A stretch of 64,000 bases of DNA from Lancefieldella parvula DSM 20469 (lineage in GTDB: Bacteria; Actinomycetota; Coriobacteriia; Coriobacteriales; Atopobiaceae), in assembly GCF_000024225.1 (NCBI RefSeq), contig NC_013203.1, positions 372,001 to 436,000 on the forward strand, given 5' to 3'. Numbering within the stretch: position 1 is the first letter of the stretch; each line of letters begins with the position of its first letter. The notes beneath the pieces were generated by a model that was given only the letters and a program-made list of their open reading frames with translations, ran no database searches and was not told where the DNA came from. Of this stretch, positions 26,534-35,710 are shown piece by piece. Made by a program: the position numbers and the translations under genes.

Positions 26534-27736
26534 ATGCATTCTTCAATGTATTTATTAGTCAAAAGAGCTTATTCAGCAAACAAAAAGAGAAATAGTTTGA
26601 CGATTCTTGCTGTTGGGATTTCAGTATTTCTTCTAACTGCTATTTTGACTTTTTCGACATCGTTCTATCATAAGATGATAGAAGAGATGAGAGTAGCTGA
26701 CGCAGACGTTGTAACAGTTGCTTTTGGAGCTGGCGACAACGCCTTAAACTATACGTATTTAAACCTTTACACCGATGATGATATAAAACTTATCAATCAG
26801 ATTGATGGAGTGACTGACGTTACAGGAGTGAAGGGTTTAAATGTTTCAGCGGTTACTTATGATAACAATAAGAGAATACTTGCAAATTCACTTAGAGGAA
26901 TTGATAGAAGCTATCTAGACAATTATAAAATTAGTTACACAGGTACATTCCCGGATAAGGATGATGAAATAATCATTGGCGCAAGGATTGCCGATGCCTC
27001 TGGTCTTCAAATAGGGGATAGTATTGATATTGATTTTGGCTCGCAAAGAAAAACATTTAAAATTGTTGGGATTTTAGATAAGCAAGAAGAACAGCTTTTC
27101 TCGACATTTCCTACCGAAATCAATCAACTAATTGCAACTTATTCAAACAGCTCTTTGTTTGAGACTTCAAATTACATTTATATATCTGCACGAGTTAAAG
27201 ATCAGGATCAGTTGTCAGAAGTTTCTAAAAAGATTGTTGAAGCGATTAATACAGACTCTAACCTTACTGAAGCTTTAGAAAATACAGGGCTTCATCCACT
27301 TGTGGCAACAAGGCAAAATGTATTAGACATGCTTGATACTTGGTTCAGCTACATCCTACTGTTTGTCTATGTCGTCTCAGTTCTTCTTGGAATAATTTCA
27401 ACTGTAAATATTTTTAATATTTTTGTTATCACCATCCAAGAGCAATTCAAAGATATTGCCGTTTATAAAATTGTCGGCGCTTCAATTAGACAAATCAGAA
27501 ATATCTTTATCTATCAGAGCGTTTTTATTGGAACAATGGGTTCAGTTTTAGGAATTCTACTTGGCTATCTCTTATCAGCTATTGTTATTTTGCTGCTTCA
27601 TTGGCCAATTAGGTTTGATGTCTATACCGTTCTTATTCCTTTTGCTATTGGAATGACTTCTCCTATTTGTGCTGGAGTTTGGTCATCTAAGAAATCTGAA
27701 AAAGTTGATATTAATATTTTAACAGGGAATCTATAG
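26534..27736 (+). CDS. FtsX/MacB-type ABC permease
   Basis: 400 residues with one N-terminal membrane helix (NSLTILAVGISVFLLTAILTF), a ~220-residue extracytoplasmic region of the MacB periplasmic-core type (IIIGARIADASGLQIGDSIDI) and three C-terminal spans (YILLFVYVVSVLLGIISTVNIFNIFVI, SVFIGTMGSVLGILLGYLLSAIVILLL and a last short one). ATG 26534 follows GGAG; an earlier TTG touches the ATPase stop. Partner of the preceding ATPase. Mechanotransmission-type exporter rather than substrate channel, by family. Confidence 0.5.
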   Translation: MHSSMYLLVKRAYSANKKRNSLTILAVGISVFLLTAILTFSTSFYHKMIEEMRVADADVVTVAFGAGDNALNYTYLNLYTDDDIKLINQIDGVTDVTGVKGLNVSAVTYDNNKRILANSLRGIDRSYLDNYKISYTGTFPDKDDEIIIGARIADASGLQIGDSIDIDFGSQRKTFKIVGILDKQEEQLFSTFPTEINQLIATYSNSSLFETSNYIYISARVKDQDQLSEVSKKIVEAINTDSNLTEALENTGLHPLVATRQNVLDMLDTWFSYILLFVYVVSVLLGIISTVNIFNIFVITIQEQFKDIAVYKIVGASIRQIRNIFIYQSVFIGTMGSVLGILLGYLLSAIVILLLHWPIRFDVYTVLIPFAIGMTSPICAGVWSSKKSEKVDINILTGNL

Positions 27737-27745
27737 GTGGTCAGA

Positions 27746-27940
27746 ATGTTACATACTCTAAAAACAGGACACATTTTTTTATTCGATAACGAAACTCTTT
27801 CTATCTATTCTCTTGATAAAGAGCAGGGGCAGCGTTTTTACGATATCGGCGATATTGAGCTGACTAAGGCTTTTCAAAAGAATAAGAGCGGGAATAAAAA
27901 AGTGAGCTTGTTGAGGATAATCAGATTGCCTCTAGGTTAG
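27746..27940 (+). pseudogene. Short ORF, probable remnant of a larger (maturase-like?) protein
   Basis: 64 residues opening MLHTLKTGHIFLFDNETLSIYSLDKEQGQRFYDIGDIE, then a lysine-rich stretch and a stop. The strand pattern resembles the short N-terminal region that precedes radical-SAM domains of some peptide maturases, but no CxxxCxxC motif exists downstream. Other frames after the stop (to about 28022) give further peptide-like tails such as an open run ending AENC, consistent with a deleted and frameshifted gene. Identity is uncertain; it is adjacent to the ABC permease gene in the AT-rich segment. Confidence 0.5.
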
Positions 27941-28044
27941 TATTGGTCATCACTTTTTCAGTAATCCATTAAGGGCTATGCAGATTTCTAATATTGAAAA
28001 AGAACTAGCTGAAAACTGCTAAGACAAAAAGAGTAATTTTTAAA

Positions 28045-28077
28045 AGGGTTCCACATTTGTTCGAAATGTGGAACCCT
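28045..28077 (-). terminator. Terminator of purL
   Basis: A perfect 14-bp stem, AGGGTTCCACATTT with AAATGTGGAACCCT, loop of 5 bases. On the minus strand it is followed by TTTTAAAAATT, fitting termination of purL, whose stop is 28 bases upstream; it also closes the plus-strand segment. Confidence 0.5.
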
Positions 28078-28105
28078 AACTTATCTTGTATTTCCTAAGA
28101 TTAGC

Positions 28106-31100
28106 TTACTTGAAGTACTCGACGCCGCCCTCAATGAGAGGCTGGAACTGGTCGCCAGGGGTGAGCTCGGGGATGTTCTTGTAGAGGCCTGCGCCAGAGC
28201 GCTCCGTGTGACCCATCTTGCCCAAGATACGACCGTCGGGGCTGGTGATGCCCTCGATAGCCAGGACGGAGCCGTTAGGGTTAACGGAGAAGTCCATGCT
28301 TGGAGTACCTGTTGCGTCAACGTACTGCGTTGCAATCTGGCCGTTTGCCTTGAGCGTCTCAAGCAGCTCGTCGGAGGCAACAAAGCGGCCTTCTCCGTGG
28401 CTAATTGCAATGGTGTGAATGTCGCCAAGCGCGCATTTGGAGAGCCATGGGGACATCGTTGATGCAACGCTGGTGTGAACAAGCTGGCTCTGGTGACGGC
28501 CGATGGTGTTGAACGTTAGCGTTGGACAGGTGTCGTCCATAGGACGAATGTTGCCGTAAGGAACAAGGCCCAGCTTGATGAGTGCTTGGAAGCCATTGCA
28601 GATGCCCAGCATAAGTCCATCGCGCTGCTGTAGAAGGTCGCAAACAGCCTCGGTAACCTGAGGAGCACGGAAGAGAGCGCAGATGAACTTAGCAGATCCG
28701 TCTGGCTCGTCTCCGCCGGAGAAGCCGCCTGGAATCATGACAATCTGGCTCTTCTTGATAGACTCTGCCAGCGCATTTGCGGACTCAACAATGTCTTGAG
28801 GTGTCAGGTTGTTGATGACCAGCGTGGTTGGGTCAGCGCCCGCACGCTCAAAGGCACGCGCAACATCGTACTCGCAGTTGTTACCTGGGAATACGGGGAT
28901 GATGACGCGTGGGCGAGCAGGTGCGATAAGGGTTGGACCAGCGTAGGAGTGTCGTGTGGATGCACCATCGAAGCTGATTTTCTCCACAGCCTCGTCGGAG
29001 CCTCCGCGGTAAGGGAAGACTTCCTCAAGTGGGCGCTCCCACGCTTCCTGAAGCTCGGAGAGATCGATTTTCTCGCCACATGCGCTGAAGGTGTACTCGG
29101 ACGTGGTGGCGCCTAGCGGAGCTACGCACACGCCGTCGACGTCGTCAACGGATACGCCGTCTGCCAGCTCAACAATGAAGGCACCGTAAGTTGGCGAGAA
29201 GAGCGCGTTGGCAGAAATCTCTGGCACAAGCTCAACGCCCAGCTTGTTGCCCAGACAGCTCTTGAAGAGAGCCTCGGCTACGCCGCCGTAACCTGGTGTG
29301 GTGATGGCAAGCGCACTCTTGGACTGGACAAGAGTGCTGACCAGCTTGTATGCGGTAAGCAGGGACTCGTTGTTGGGGAGAAGACCGCTCTCGTCGTAGG
29401 ACGGAACAATAGAGATAAGCCTATGACCTGCGCCCTTGAACTCGTTGGAGACAATCTTGTCTACTTTGGTAAGGCCGGTGGCAAACGAAACCAGTGTTGG
29501 TGGAACGTCCAAGTCCTCAAAGGTACCGGACATGGAATCCTTACCACCAACAGCCGCAAGACCAAGGTTGACCTGCGCCATCAGTGCGCCGAGCAGTGCT
29601 GAGGTAGGTTTGCCCCAACGGTTTGGATTCTGGCCAAGTTTCTCGAAGTACTCCTGGAAAGTGAGGTAGAGGTCCTGGTACTTAAAGCCGGTAGCAACCA
29701 ACTTGGAGACGGACTCGACAACAGAGAGGTATGCACCGCGGAACTGGTCAGCCTCCATGAGGTAGGGGTTAAAGCCCCAGGCCATGCCCGAGACGGTGCT
29801 GGTTTGGCCCATAACAGGGAGCTTAGCCACCATAGAAAGGGCAGGGGTTAGCTGGCGAGCACCACCAAAGGGCATGAGGACAGTACCTGCGCCAATAGTG
29901 GAGTCAAAGCGCTCGGAGAGGCCCTTATTAGAGGCAACGTTTAAATCGCGTACCAGCGAGTGGAGTTTCTCGCCAAGGGTTGAGCCTGCCCAGGTGCGCT
30001 GGTAGACAAGAGGTTTGGCCAGGCGTACGGTGATTGATTTAGGCGCGCCGTTTGAGGCGAGAAATGCGCGGCTGATGTTGACAATCTTCTGACCGCGCCA
30101 ACGCATGACTAAACGAGGGTCTTCAGTGACTGTTGCCACAATGGTTGCCTCGAGATTTTCTTCGCGGGCGTATGCGCAGAACTGCTCAACGTCTTTTGCC
30201 TCAAGCGCAACAGCCATGCGCTCCTGAGACTCGGAGATTGCCAGTTCAGTGCCGTCAAGACCGTCGTACTTTTTAGGAACAGCGTCCAGGTTAACGTCAA
30301 GGCCGTCGGCAAGCTCGCCAATAGCAACAGAAACGCCACCTGCACCAAAGTCATTGCAGCGCTTGATAAGCTTGCAAGCGTCTTCACGGCGGAAGAGACG
30401 CTGAAGCTTGCGCTCAACAGGGGCGTTACCCTTCTGAACCTCGGCGCCGTCGCGCTCAATAGAGCCTGCGTCGTGAGCCTTGGAAGAACCAGTTGCGCCG
30501 CCAATGCCATCGCGACCAGTGCGGCCGCCGAGAAGAACAATGACGTCGCCATCTTCTGGGCGTTCGCGACGGACGTGGCTTTGAGGAGTTGCGCCTACAA
30601 CAGCACCAATCTCCATGCGTTTTGCAACGTAGCCTGGGTGGTAGAGCTCAGAAACTTGACCGGTAGCAAGGCCAATCTGGTTGCCGTAGCTGGAATAACC
30701 TGCAGCTGCCGTGCGTACGATGGTGCGCTGGGGAAGCTTTCCAGGAAGTGTCTGGAAAACAGGAACGGTTGGGTCTGCAGCACCAGTGACGCGCATTGCC
30801 TGGTAGACGTAGCTGCGGCCAGAAAGAGGGTCGCGGATAGCACCGCCGATGCAGGTTGCTGCGCCACCAAAAGGTTCAATTTCGGTTGGGTGGTTATGAG
30901 TCTCGTTCTTGAAGAGGAAGAGCCAGTCTTCGTCTTTGCCGTCAACGTCTACTTTGACCTTTACGGTACAAGCGTTAATCTCTTCTGACTCATCAAGATT
31001 GGTGAGGATACCCTTCTTGCGAAGGTACTTTGCACCAATAGTTGCCATATCCCAAAGAGACACGGCACGATCTTCTCGCCCAAGCTCTTTACGCATGGAG

Positions 31101-31861
31101 AGATACTTTTCAAACGCAGCCTTTACCAGGTCATCATCAATCTGTACGCCGGTAATTCCGGTGTTAAAAGTGGTGTGGCGGCAGTGGTCTGACCAGTAGG
31201 TATCAATGACGCGAATCTCGGTGATGGTTGGGTCTCGCTGCTCATCGGTGAAGTACTGTTGGCAGAAGGTGAGGTCAGCCAGGTCCATAGCAAGGCCGTG
31301 AGAAGAAATGAACTCTTTGAGACCGTCTTGGTCAAGGGCGTTAAAACCCTCAAGAACCTCTACGTCAGCAGGTTCTGGAATGGAAATCTTGAGAGTCTCG
31401 GGTAGCTCAAGGGATGCCTCGCGAGCCTCAACGGGGTTAATCAGGTAGTTCTTAATGGCGGCAACGTTTGCCTCAGTAAGGTTTCCGGTTAGCACATAAA
31501 GGCGAGCAGAGCGGACAAGAGGGCGTTCTCCCTGGCTGATGAGCTGTACGCATTCAGCAGCAGAGTCTGCGCGTTGGTCAAACTGTCCAGGCAAAAACTC
31601 AACAGCAAACGTATGAACAGCTGCACCTTCAGAAGAAAATTCTGGCATGGTACGGCTGGCAAAATCGGACTGTGGCTCAGAAAAAACGGTGGGGATGCAG
31701 GACTCAAAGAGCTCCTCTGAAATTCCTTCAACATCGTAGCGGTTGAACAGGTCAATGCGTTGTAACTCGGTAATACCAAGAAGATCTTTCACTTCTTTGA
31801 GCAGGGCTTTTGCCTCGCCCTCGAAACCTGGTTTTCTTTGGACGTAGACGCGCAGGACCAT
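28106..31861 (-). CDS. purL: Phosphoribosylformylglycinamidine synthase, single-chain
   Basis: 1251 residues. It converts FGAR, glutamine and ATP to FGAM in purine synthesis. The synthetase part has DTYWSDHCRHTTF, FKNETHNHPTEIEPFGGAATCIGGAIRD and GRDGIGGATGSS, with a second AIRS-like domain. The C-terminal ~260 residues are a class I glutamine amidotransferase: VIIPVFPGNNCEYDVARAFERAG, nucleophile Cys in LMLGICNGFQALIKLG and SHGEGRF. PurQ is therefore fused and no PurS is needed; this is the long form found in Firmicutes and Coriobacteria. ATG 31861 follows AAAGGTGG; five upstream codons in frame are not used. It carries four or more copies of the GGCGAGAA motif. Confidence 0.5.
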   Translation of the reverse strand: MVLRVYVQRKPGFEGEAKALLKEVKDLLGITELQRIDLFNRYDVEGISEELFESCIPTVFSEPQSDFASRTMPEFSSEGAAVHTFAVEFLPGQFDQRADSAAECVQLISQGERPLVRSARLYVLTGNLTEANVAAIKNYLINPVEAREASLELPETLKISIPEPADVEVLEGFNALDQDGLKEFISSHGLAMDLADLTFCQQYFTDEQRDPTITEIRVIDTYWSDHCRHTTFNTGITGVQIDDDLVKAAFEKYLSMRKELGREDRAVSLWDMATIGAKYLRKKGILTNLDESEEINACTVKVKVDVDGKDEDWLFLFKNETHNHPTEIEPFGGAATCIGGAIRDPLSGRSYVYQAMRVTGAADPTVPVFQTLPGKLPQRTIVRTAAAGYSSYGNQIGLATGQVSELYHPGYVAKRMEIGAVVGATPQSHVRRERPEDGDVIVLLGGRTGRDGIGGATGSSKAHDAGSIERDGAEVQKGNAPVERKLQRLFRREDACKLIKRCNDFGAGGVSVAIGELADGLDVNLDAVPKKYDGLDGTELAISESQERMAVALEAKDVEQFCAYAREENLEATIVATVTEDPRLVMRWRGQKIVNISRAFLASNGAPKSITVRLAKPLVYQRTWAGSTLGEKLHSLVRDLNVASNKGLSERFDSTIGAGTVLMPFGGARQLTPALSMVAKLPVMGQTSTVSGMAWGFNPYLMEADQFRGAYLSVVESVSKLVATGFKYQDLYLTFQEYFEKLGQNPNRWGKPTSALLGALMAQVNLGLAAVGGKDSMSGTFEDLDVPPTLVSFATGLTKVDKIVSNEFKGAGHRLISIVPSYDESGLLPNNESLLTAYKLVSTLVQSKSALAITTPGYGGVAEALFKSCLGNKLGVELVPEISANALFSPTYGAFIVELADGVSVDDVDGVCVAPLGATTSEYTFSACGEKIDLSELQEAWERPLEEVFPYRGGSDEAVEKISFDGASTRHSYAGPTLIAPARPRVIIPVFPGNNCEYDVARAFERAGADPTTLVINNLTPQDIVESANALAESIKKSQIVMIPGGFSGGDEPDGSAKFICALFRAPQVTEAVCDLLQQRDGLMLGICNGFQALIKLGLVPYGNIRPMDDTCPTLTFNTIGRHQSQLVHTSVASTMSPWLSKCALGDIHTIAISHGEGRFVASDELLETLKANGQIATQYVDATGTPSMDFSVNPNGSVLAIEGITSPDGRILGKMGHTERSGAGLYKNIPELTPGDQFQPLIEGGVEYFK

Positions 31862-32046
31862 GGGGCCACCTTTCAATGCAAGCCATCAACGCTTTTACTG
31901 GCTTTATTGTACGTTACTTAGGTGGACAAATTGACGCTTGTCGAGAAAAGAAAAACGGGTTGTAACAGAGCGTTAAAAATACAGATTATTTAGTTAAAAG
32001 TTTTACGCCAGCATGATTTGCGTCGGCAAGTTTACGTCGGAACGTT

Positions 32047-32841
32047 TTATGCCAGAACAAAGACAAGGGCGATAAAACAGGCAGTTACTCCCAAGGCAAT
32101 TGCCTCGCGAGCGCCAAAGGTTGGTTGATGCCAACGTGTGCGAGAAGCCCCTGCTACATAGTGACGAGCATCAAGTGCCTTGGAGAGATTGTTGGCGTGT
32201 CTGAGTGAACTTGCCAAAAGTGCCACCACAATAGAGAGAGTAGCGCGAAGTCTTTTAGGAAGCGAGCCTGAAACTACGTCTCCTGCGCGAGCGGTTTGAG
32301 CCTCGGAAATAGACACGGCGTCGCCTGCAAGCGTTGGAATAAAACGCAGCATAAGCGAGAAAACCATGGCAATTTCTTTACCAGGCAAGCCAATTTTTGA
32401 GAGCGGTGCGCAAGCTGCTTCAAAGGCATTGCCCAGATCAGTTTGAGTTGTGGTAAGCAGAAGCAATGCACCAATTAAAATTGCAGATAAAATGCGCATA
32501 GGGTAGAGAAAGGCGCTCCATGCTCCCACATCGGTGATAGTGAAGATTGACCAGGAAACAAGTACTGTTCCTTCTCGCGTAAGCAACAGGTCAAAGAGTG
32601 AGAGGAAGATTAAAAGCCAGGCAATCGGGATGATTGACATGAGTACTTGTTTGACGGGGATTTTTGCTATGACAAGCAGGCAGAGTGCGCCTACTACAAG
32701 CAGCGCGAGCTGTGGTGCAGTGCGGATAAAAAACGTTGTGAGCATCAGTAGGAGCGCAGCCAGACATTTAACGTTGGGGTTAAGCCTGTGGATGGGCGAG
32801 TTTGCATGGTAATACTGGCCGACAGAAATTTTAAGCGCCAT
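32047..32841 (-). CDS. ecfT: ECF transporter transmembrane protein (EcfT)
   Basis: 264 residues with 5-6 membrane spans, the coupling component of an energy-coupling factor transporter. It has the early SPIHRLNPNVKCLAALLLML and the two ATPase-contact motifs near the C-terminus (AQTARAGDV and SLRHANNLSKALDARHYV). ATG 32841 follows AAGGAGG and lies 11 bases inside the preceding ATPase gene. It is the last gene of the ribU-ecfAA'-ecfT operon, so the full transporter is encoded in one transcript. Confidence 0.5.
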   Translation of the reverse strand: MALKISVGQYYHANSPIHRLNPNVKCLAALLLMLTTFFIRTAPQLALLVVGALCLLVIAKIPVKQVLMSIIPIAWLLIFLSLFDLLLTREGTVLVSWSIFTITDVGAWSAFLYPMRILSAILIGALLLLTTTQTDLGNAFEAACAPLSKIGLPGKEIAMVFSLMLRFIPTLAGDAVSISEAQTARAGDVVSGSLPKRLRATLSIVVALLASSLRHANNLSKALDARHYVAGASRTRWHQPTFGAREAIALGVTACFIALVFVLA

Positions 32842-34717
32842 GATTCTGACCTCCTTGTGTGAGGTCGCTGACCTGTGCGGCACCAGGGGTGGTCATCACC
32901 ACATCCAACAGCGAATCTGCCAGCTCAGATAGGGTCAAAGGTTCCCCCAGGTTGATTCCCGTAGCTCGTGACAGACGTTGTGCCCACGCAAGTGCATGAG
33001 GAATGCCCAGTCCAAGCTTCTGGAATTCTGCCTCTGAGAAATGAGTAAATGTTTGTTGCGGTGAGCCAGAAAAAATCAGGTCACCCTCATGGAGCACGAT
33101 AATCTGGTCAGTTTCTGCCGCATCCTCCATCGAGTGTGTCAATTCAATAACAGTGCAGCCATCCTTAAGAACAGCGTTAATAATTTTTCTGAGCTTAGAG
33201 CGATAGTAGGGATCAAGTCCGTTGGTAGGCTCATCGAGTACAAGCACCTGTGGCTGCATGGCAATAACGCCCGCAAGTGCGCAAAGTCTTTGCTGACCAC
33301 CAGAAAGCTCAAAAGGGGATGCGTCTGCCTTGCGGGAAAGTCCGACAAGTTCCAGAGCAGCATTCACAGCGCTTGTTACATCGCAGGCAGAAAAGCCCAG
33401 GTTAGTGGGGCCAAACGCAACGTCTTCGGCGACCGTTTGCGCGAAAAGCTGGCGTTCTGGTCGCTGCATGACGTAACCAACAATGCCGTGGAGTTTTCTG
33501 CGATTTTGCTTCTGTCGAGTATCCAAACCAGTTACGCAAAGGCTGCCGGTGTCAGGTGTATCAAGTGCGCAAATCAAACGCGCCAGGGTAGACTTGCCGG
33601 AACCAGTGGAGCCGATAACAGCAACATGCGAGCCTTTTTGCACGTCAACCGAGATGTTTTTGAGCACAGGTTTCTGGTACGAGAACGTCACGTTCCGCAC
33701 GGAAACCGCCGCTGGCTCGGATGCGCTATCAGTCGCAGTGATGCCGTTGTTCGTGTTGCAACCTGCAGCCGCGCCGTTGCAGTTCTCAGCCATATCTCCG
33801 CCCTGCGTCGCCGTGGCGAGAAGCCCTGTCAGCTCGTTGAGAACACGCTCAGCCGAAGGGGATTTGCACACGACAACTCCGCGGTTGTTGAGCGCGTGAG
33901 CAACCTGATAGGCAAACGGTTCTTCAAGATGTAGACATTCAACTAGTTCGTGCTGGTCAAAGAGGGCTTCGGGTGTTCCCTCAAACGCAATGCGGCCGTC
34001 GTCCAAGGCAATAACGTGATCAGCAGAAACCACTTCGTCCATGAAATGCGTTATATGAACGATAGTCTTTCCAGCTGCACGAAGTTTCTTGACAAGACCC
34101 ATGACATTATTTCTATGAACAACGTCAAGAGCTGCGGAAGGTTCATCAAGAATTAGAATCTGGGGTTTCATGACCAGCGTACCCGAGATGGCTACACGCT
34201 GTTGCTGGCCACCCGAGAGCTTTTGCGGATTTTCAGACGAAAATTTGGTAAGAGAACCAAGCTTAATCTGCTCTTCTACCAGTTGCGTTATGTGGCCACT
34301 GGGAACCTGAAGGTTTTCCAGACCAAAAGCAATATCGTCTGCGACCACGCTGCAAATAATCTGATCCTCAGGATTTTGGAAGACCAAACCAAGCTGTGGA
34401 CGAATGGTTTTGTACGACTCAAAGTCAACCTGGCCATCGTTAACAACGGTTGTTCCCAAAAAGGTAACAGTTCCTTCATCGGGAGCGGTAAGGCCAGAGA
34501 GAATCGAGGCAACAGTTGACTTGCCTGAACCATTTGCACCAACAATACAGGTACGTTTACCCGCGGGAATAGAGAACGAGACATGATCTAAGGCAACTAC
34601 GCCCTTTGCGTGCACAAAGGTCACGTCCGAAAGCGTTGCAGCTACAGGGAGGTCCTGAACTTGTGCGGCGCTTTCAGACGTGTGTGTATCTGGGGAGTTG
34701 TCGAGCAGATTACTCAC
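32831..34717 (-). CDS. ecfA: ECF transporter double ATPase (EcfA-EcfA' fusion)
   Basis: About 628 residues containing two complete ABC ATPase domains in one chain. First: Walker A VGANGSGKSTVASIL (~59-73), signature KLSGGQQQRVAISGTL, Walker B ILILDEPSAALD. Second: Walker A IGSTGSGKSTLARL, signature ELSGGQQRLCALAGVI, Walker B VLVLDEPTNGLD. ECF systems often have two separate ATPases; here they are fused. The start is taken as GTG 34717, which overlaps the end of ribU (GGTGAGTAA), so translation is coupled. It powers riboflavin uptake through EcfT and RibU and could serve other S components encoded elsewhere. Confidence 0.5.
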   Translation of the reverse strand: MSNLLDNSPDTHTSESAAQVQDLPVAATLSDVTFVHAKGVVALDHVSFSIPAGKRTCIVGANGSGKSTVASILSGLTAPDEGTVTFLGTTVVNDGQVDFESYKTIRPQLGLVFQNPEDQIICSVVADDIAFGLENLQVPSGHITQLVEEQIKLGSLTKFSSENPQKLSGGQQQRVAISGTLVMKPQILILDEPSAALDVVHRNNVMGLVKKLRAAGKTIVHITHFMDEVVSADHVIALDDGRIAFEGTPEALFDQHELVECLHLEEPFAYQVAHALNNRGVVVCKSPSAERVLNELTGLLATATQGGDMAENCNGAAAGCNTNNGITATDSASEPAAVSVRNVTFSYQKPVLKNISVDVQKGSHVAVIGSTGSGKSTLARLICALDTPDTGSLCVTGLDTRQKQNRRKLHGIVGYVMQRPERQLFAQTVAEDVAFGPTNLGFSACDVTSAVNAALELVGLSRKADASPFELSGGQQRLCALAGVIAMQPQVLVLDEPTNGLDPYYRSKLRKIINAVLKDGCTVIELTHSMEDAAETDQIIVLHEGDLIFSGSPQQTFTHFSEAEFQKLGLGIPHALAWAQRLSRATGINLGEPLTLSELADSLLDVVMTTPGAAQVSDLTQGGQNHGA

Positions 34718-35297
34718 CGTTTTTGATGCTCTCAAAAAGTGAAGTAGCCGAGCGTATGATAACAACAAAAATAATGCTGTTGATAGCAACCTTTACCACG
34801 TTGAAGGGGAGAAGAGCGGGGACAATCAGTCCGCTTACTGCCTCTACGCTCATGCCGGTGTAGATTGGAGTAACTAAAAGGTTGCCAAGAATGCAAGCAA
34901 TAACACTGACAACACTACCCACAATTAGGGCAAGTACCAGCTGTTTGATTTTCTCGGAACGATTGTACACAATCAAGGAAATAGGCAAAACGTAGGTAAG
35001 TGTTGCCAAGATTGCCATGATAGTGCCGTAAATTCCGGACTCTGTAGCGAGGTGCAGAAGGTAAGGAAGTACGGAAACAATTGCGCCTGCAGCGGGTCCA
35101 AAGGCCACGCCAGCAAGCAGAGCAAAGACGCCCGACGGATCGTACTTTAAAAATGTTACACCTGGAATTAAGGGGAACTGAAGAACCATAGTGCTAATTG
35201 CAGCAGCAGCACAAAGCATGGCGAGAATAGCGATTCTCTTGGTAGACCAACCGTTAGAAGATACGGTTGTTGCGTGAGTTGAATGGGACGATGTCAT
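34710..35297 (-). CDS. ribU: ECF transporter riboflavin-binding S component
   Basis: 195 residues with about six membrane helices. LCAAAAISTMVLQFPLIPGVTFLKYDPSGVFALLAGVAFGPAAGAIVSVLPYLLHL is the RibU-type signature (K/D in FLKYDPS). An FMN riboswitch lies directly upstream, which supports riboflavin as substrate. The gene leads the operon ribU-ecfAA'-ecfT. The first 18 residues are polar and variable, and the start ATG at 35297 follows the riboswitch expression platform. With no rib biosynthesis genes in the window, the cell may rely on imported vitamin B2, but that needs the whole genome. Confidence 0.5.
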   Translation of the reverse strand: MTSSHSTHATTVSSNGWSTKRIAILAMLCAAAAISTMVLQFPLIPGVTFLKYDPSGVFALLAGVAFGPAAGAIVSVLPYLLHLATESGIYGTIMAILATLTYVLPISLIVYNRSEKIKQLVLALIVGSVVSVIACILGNLLVTPIYTGMSVEAVSGLIVPALLPFNVVKVAINSIIFVVIIRSATSLFESIKNGE

Positions 35298-35307
35298 AAA
35301 AAACTCC

Positions 35308-35464
35308 GTTTCTTACATCCGGACTGTACCGTTGGTCCTGGAATTTAACCAGGTTAACCGCTTGTGCGGGTCGCGGACTTGATGGCTCCTTGAGCGAGGT
35401 TGTTACAAACCTTGAAGTTCGGCCACCTTACCACCAGTAGGGAATTGCACCCTTTCCTGAAACA
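35308..35464 (-). promoter_or_regulatory. FMN riboswitch (RFN element)
   Basis: On the minus strand the conserved parts appear in order: CAGGAAAGGGTGCAATTCCC, TACTGGTGGTAAGG, then a variable arm, then GACCAACGGTACAGTCCGGA followed by TGTAAGAAACG. These match the FMN aptamer core, including the closing P1 stem (GTTTC/GAAAC ends). It precedes ribU by about 10 bases, so FMN probably blocks ribosome access or transcription of ribU-ecfAA'-ecfT. Confidence 0.5.
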
Positions 35465-35613
35465 TACCGGTAAGTACTATAGCAGAGTTAATAGCTGATA
35501 ACACATAAAACAGGATGGACACGAAAATTGAAGAAGAACAAAAGAAATACGTTTTGCAGTTTTGAGGTGTTTTTCCTTCCTCTATTTGTCTTTTTACCAT
35601 GCCACGACTCTAT

Positions 35614-35667
35614 GTTTTTCTCGCCCAATCCCACGTTTTTCTCACTTCAACATCACGTTTTTCTTGC
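35614..35667 (+). repeat. Three decaying GTTTTTCTCGCC-type repeats ahead of murB
   Basis: Words GTTTTTCTCGCC, GTTTTTCTCACT and GTTTTTCTTGCT begin at 35614, 35635 and 35657, 21 and 22 bases apart (two helical turns), each preceded by A(T/C)-rich bases (TAT, CAC, CAC). The first is an exact copy of the genome-wide GGCGAGAA motif in reverse orientation. They lie 45-95 bases upstream of the murB start, where they might act as protein-binding sites. Confidence 0.5.
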
Positions 35668-35710
35668 TTGCGATAAACTATAAAAAGCAACTTATTAAGG
35701 AGCGTGTTAC

